64,000 bases of DNA from HGM10766 sp900757295 (GTDB lineage Bacteria > Bacillota_I > Bacilli_A > RF39 > UBA660), in NCBI GenBank assembly GCA_025992315.1, contig DAJPHG010000001.1:1116001-1180000 (forward strand). Reading direction: 5' to 3'. Made by a program: the position numbers and the translations under genes. The notes below the pieces were generated by a model that saw only the letters and a program-made list of their open reading frames with translations, did not search any database and was not told the DNA's origin. This document shows positions 63,598 to 64,000 of this stretch, in pieces; position 1 is the stretch's first letter, and each line of letters begins with the position of its first letter.

Positions 63598-64000
63598 ATG
63601 AAGAATAAATTTATTAAGTCAACTATTATATTAATAATCGGAGGTTTAATTACTAAATTATTGGGTTTTGTAATTAAAATTGTTTACACAAGAATGATTG
63701 GTGAAGATGGTATTTCTCTATTTATGTTAGTAACTCCAGCCTACTCACTTTTCATTACTATTGCTCAACTTGGATTACCAATAGCAATATCTAAACTAGT
63801 TGCTGAAAATAAAAATAGTAAAAAAATTATCTTTTCTATTATACCTTTAATGTTAATATTAAATTTTATATTAATTGTTATAATATTTTCTTGTTCTTCT
63901 TTTATAGCAAATGATTTATTAAAAGAACCTAATAGTAAGTTATTATTAATGGCTATGGCTTTAGTTTTACCATTTATTAGTTTATCTAGCATAATTCGTG
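63598..64000 (+). CDS. spoVB: SpoVB-like polysaccharide/lipid II flippase (partial)
   Basis: The first 134 residues of a MATE/MVF-type membrane protein; the remainder lies beyond the window. Starts MKNKFIKSTIILIIGGLITK with KLLGFVIKIVYTRMIGEDGI and LVTPAYSLFITIAQLGLPIA, the conserved start of SpoVB/PST proteins involved in spore cortex precursor export. Divergent from comN-rel-dtd as in Bacillus. The ATG follows AAAGGAG. Confidence 0.82.
   Translation, partial: MKNKFIKSTIILIIGGLITKLLGFVIKIVYTRMIGEDGISLFMLVTPAYSLFITIAQLGLPIAISKLVAENKNSKKIIFSIIPLMLILNFILIVIIFSCSSFIANDLLKEPNSKLLLMAMALVLPFISLSSIIR

Noticed and set aside
1..64000. CRISPR arrays, insertion sequences, prophage or origin of replication
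   Set aside because: No regularly spaced repeats, transposase with intact ends, phage structural genes or DnaA-box cluster were seen. dnaB and dnaI here are loader genes and do not mark an origin.

Overview
The window is about 64 kb of very AT-rich DNA (roughly one quarter G+C by eye) from a low-G+C Bacillota. Sporulation genes (sigG, ylmC/ymxH, spoIIP with a yqxA-like gene, spoVB), Bacillus-type replication and division genes (dnaB, dnaI, ezrA), a T-box, a Bacillus-like elongator tRNA-Met and several Bacillus-like gene orders point to an uncultured, probably gut-associated, spore-forming lineage near Bacilli/Erysipelotrichia rather than a classical wall-less mollicute. Standard stops are used. 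Several tRNA synthetases lack their usual accessory domains (AlaRS without C-Ala, ThrRS without TGS, MetRS without the C-terminal tRNA-binding domain), which suggests genome streamlining. The lineage is an inference from gene content.

Layout. 1-5 kb: a partial rhomboid protease, tspO, a three-gene operon of small helical WXG100/ESAT-6-like proteins, then the conserved block sigG-ylmC-lspA-rluD. 5-11 kb: an M29 aminopeptidase, a HipA-like kinase, tRNA-Met, and oleate hydratase with a TetR regulator. 11-21 kb: rseP-cdsA, a C39-like protein, a surface protein with calcium-binding-type repeats, metG, small membrane proteins, a ferritin-like protein and mtaB. 21-43 kb: an accessory-rich stretch where four paralogous large surface proteins (TasA/camelysin-like N-terminus, Cys-pair modules, shared C-terminal domain) and two beta-propeller-like proteins are scattered among tmk-thyX, hemW, lepA, recX, corA and spoIIP. 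42-56 kb: alaS, a P-loop kinase, an AI-2E-type transporter, T-box-thrS, a small HD hydrolase, dnaI-dnaB, and ezrA. 56-64 kb: rpsD with its leader, a nucleotidyltransferase, the ymfF/ymfH pair, and dtd-rel-comN next to the start of spoVB.

Most notable signal. The only three G-runs of 8 or more in this AT-rich window each lie exactly in the spacer between a -35 and a -10 box. Two drive the two most similar TasA-like surface paralogs (10 G, both with a 20-nt spacer) and one drives the WXG-like operon (8 G, 18-nt spacer). This is the architecture of slipped-strand phase-variable promoters such as Neisseria porA, and suggests coordinated ON/OFF switching of a surface and secretion repertoire.

Other notable points. 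Rel has a degenerate hydrolase motif (HD to HE, ED to NH), while a separate HD-only protein in the dnaB-dnaI-thrS cluster keeps an intact one, suggesting split (p)ppGpp synthesis and hydrolysis. Two mRNA leaders carry unassigned terminator/antiterminator-type structures. Two coding frames appear to extend upstream of their first ATG to an ATA codon in ribosome-binding context. A decayed Rpn-type nuclease/transposase gene lies beside recX.
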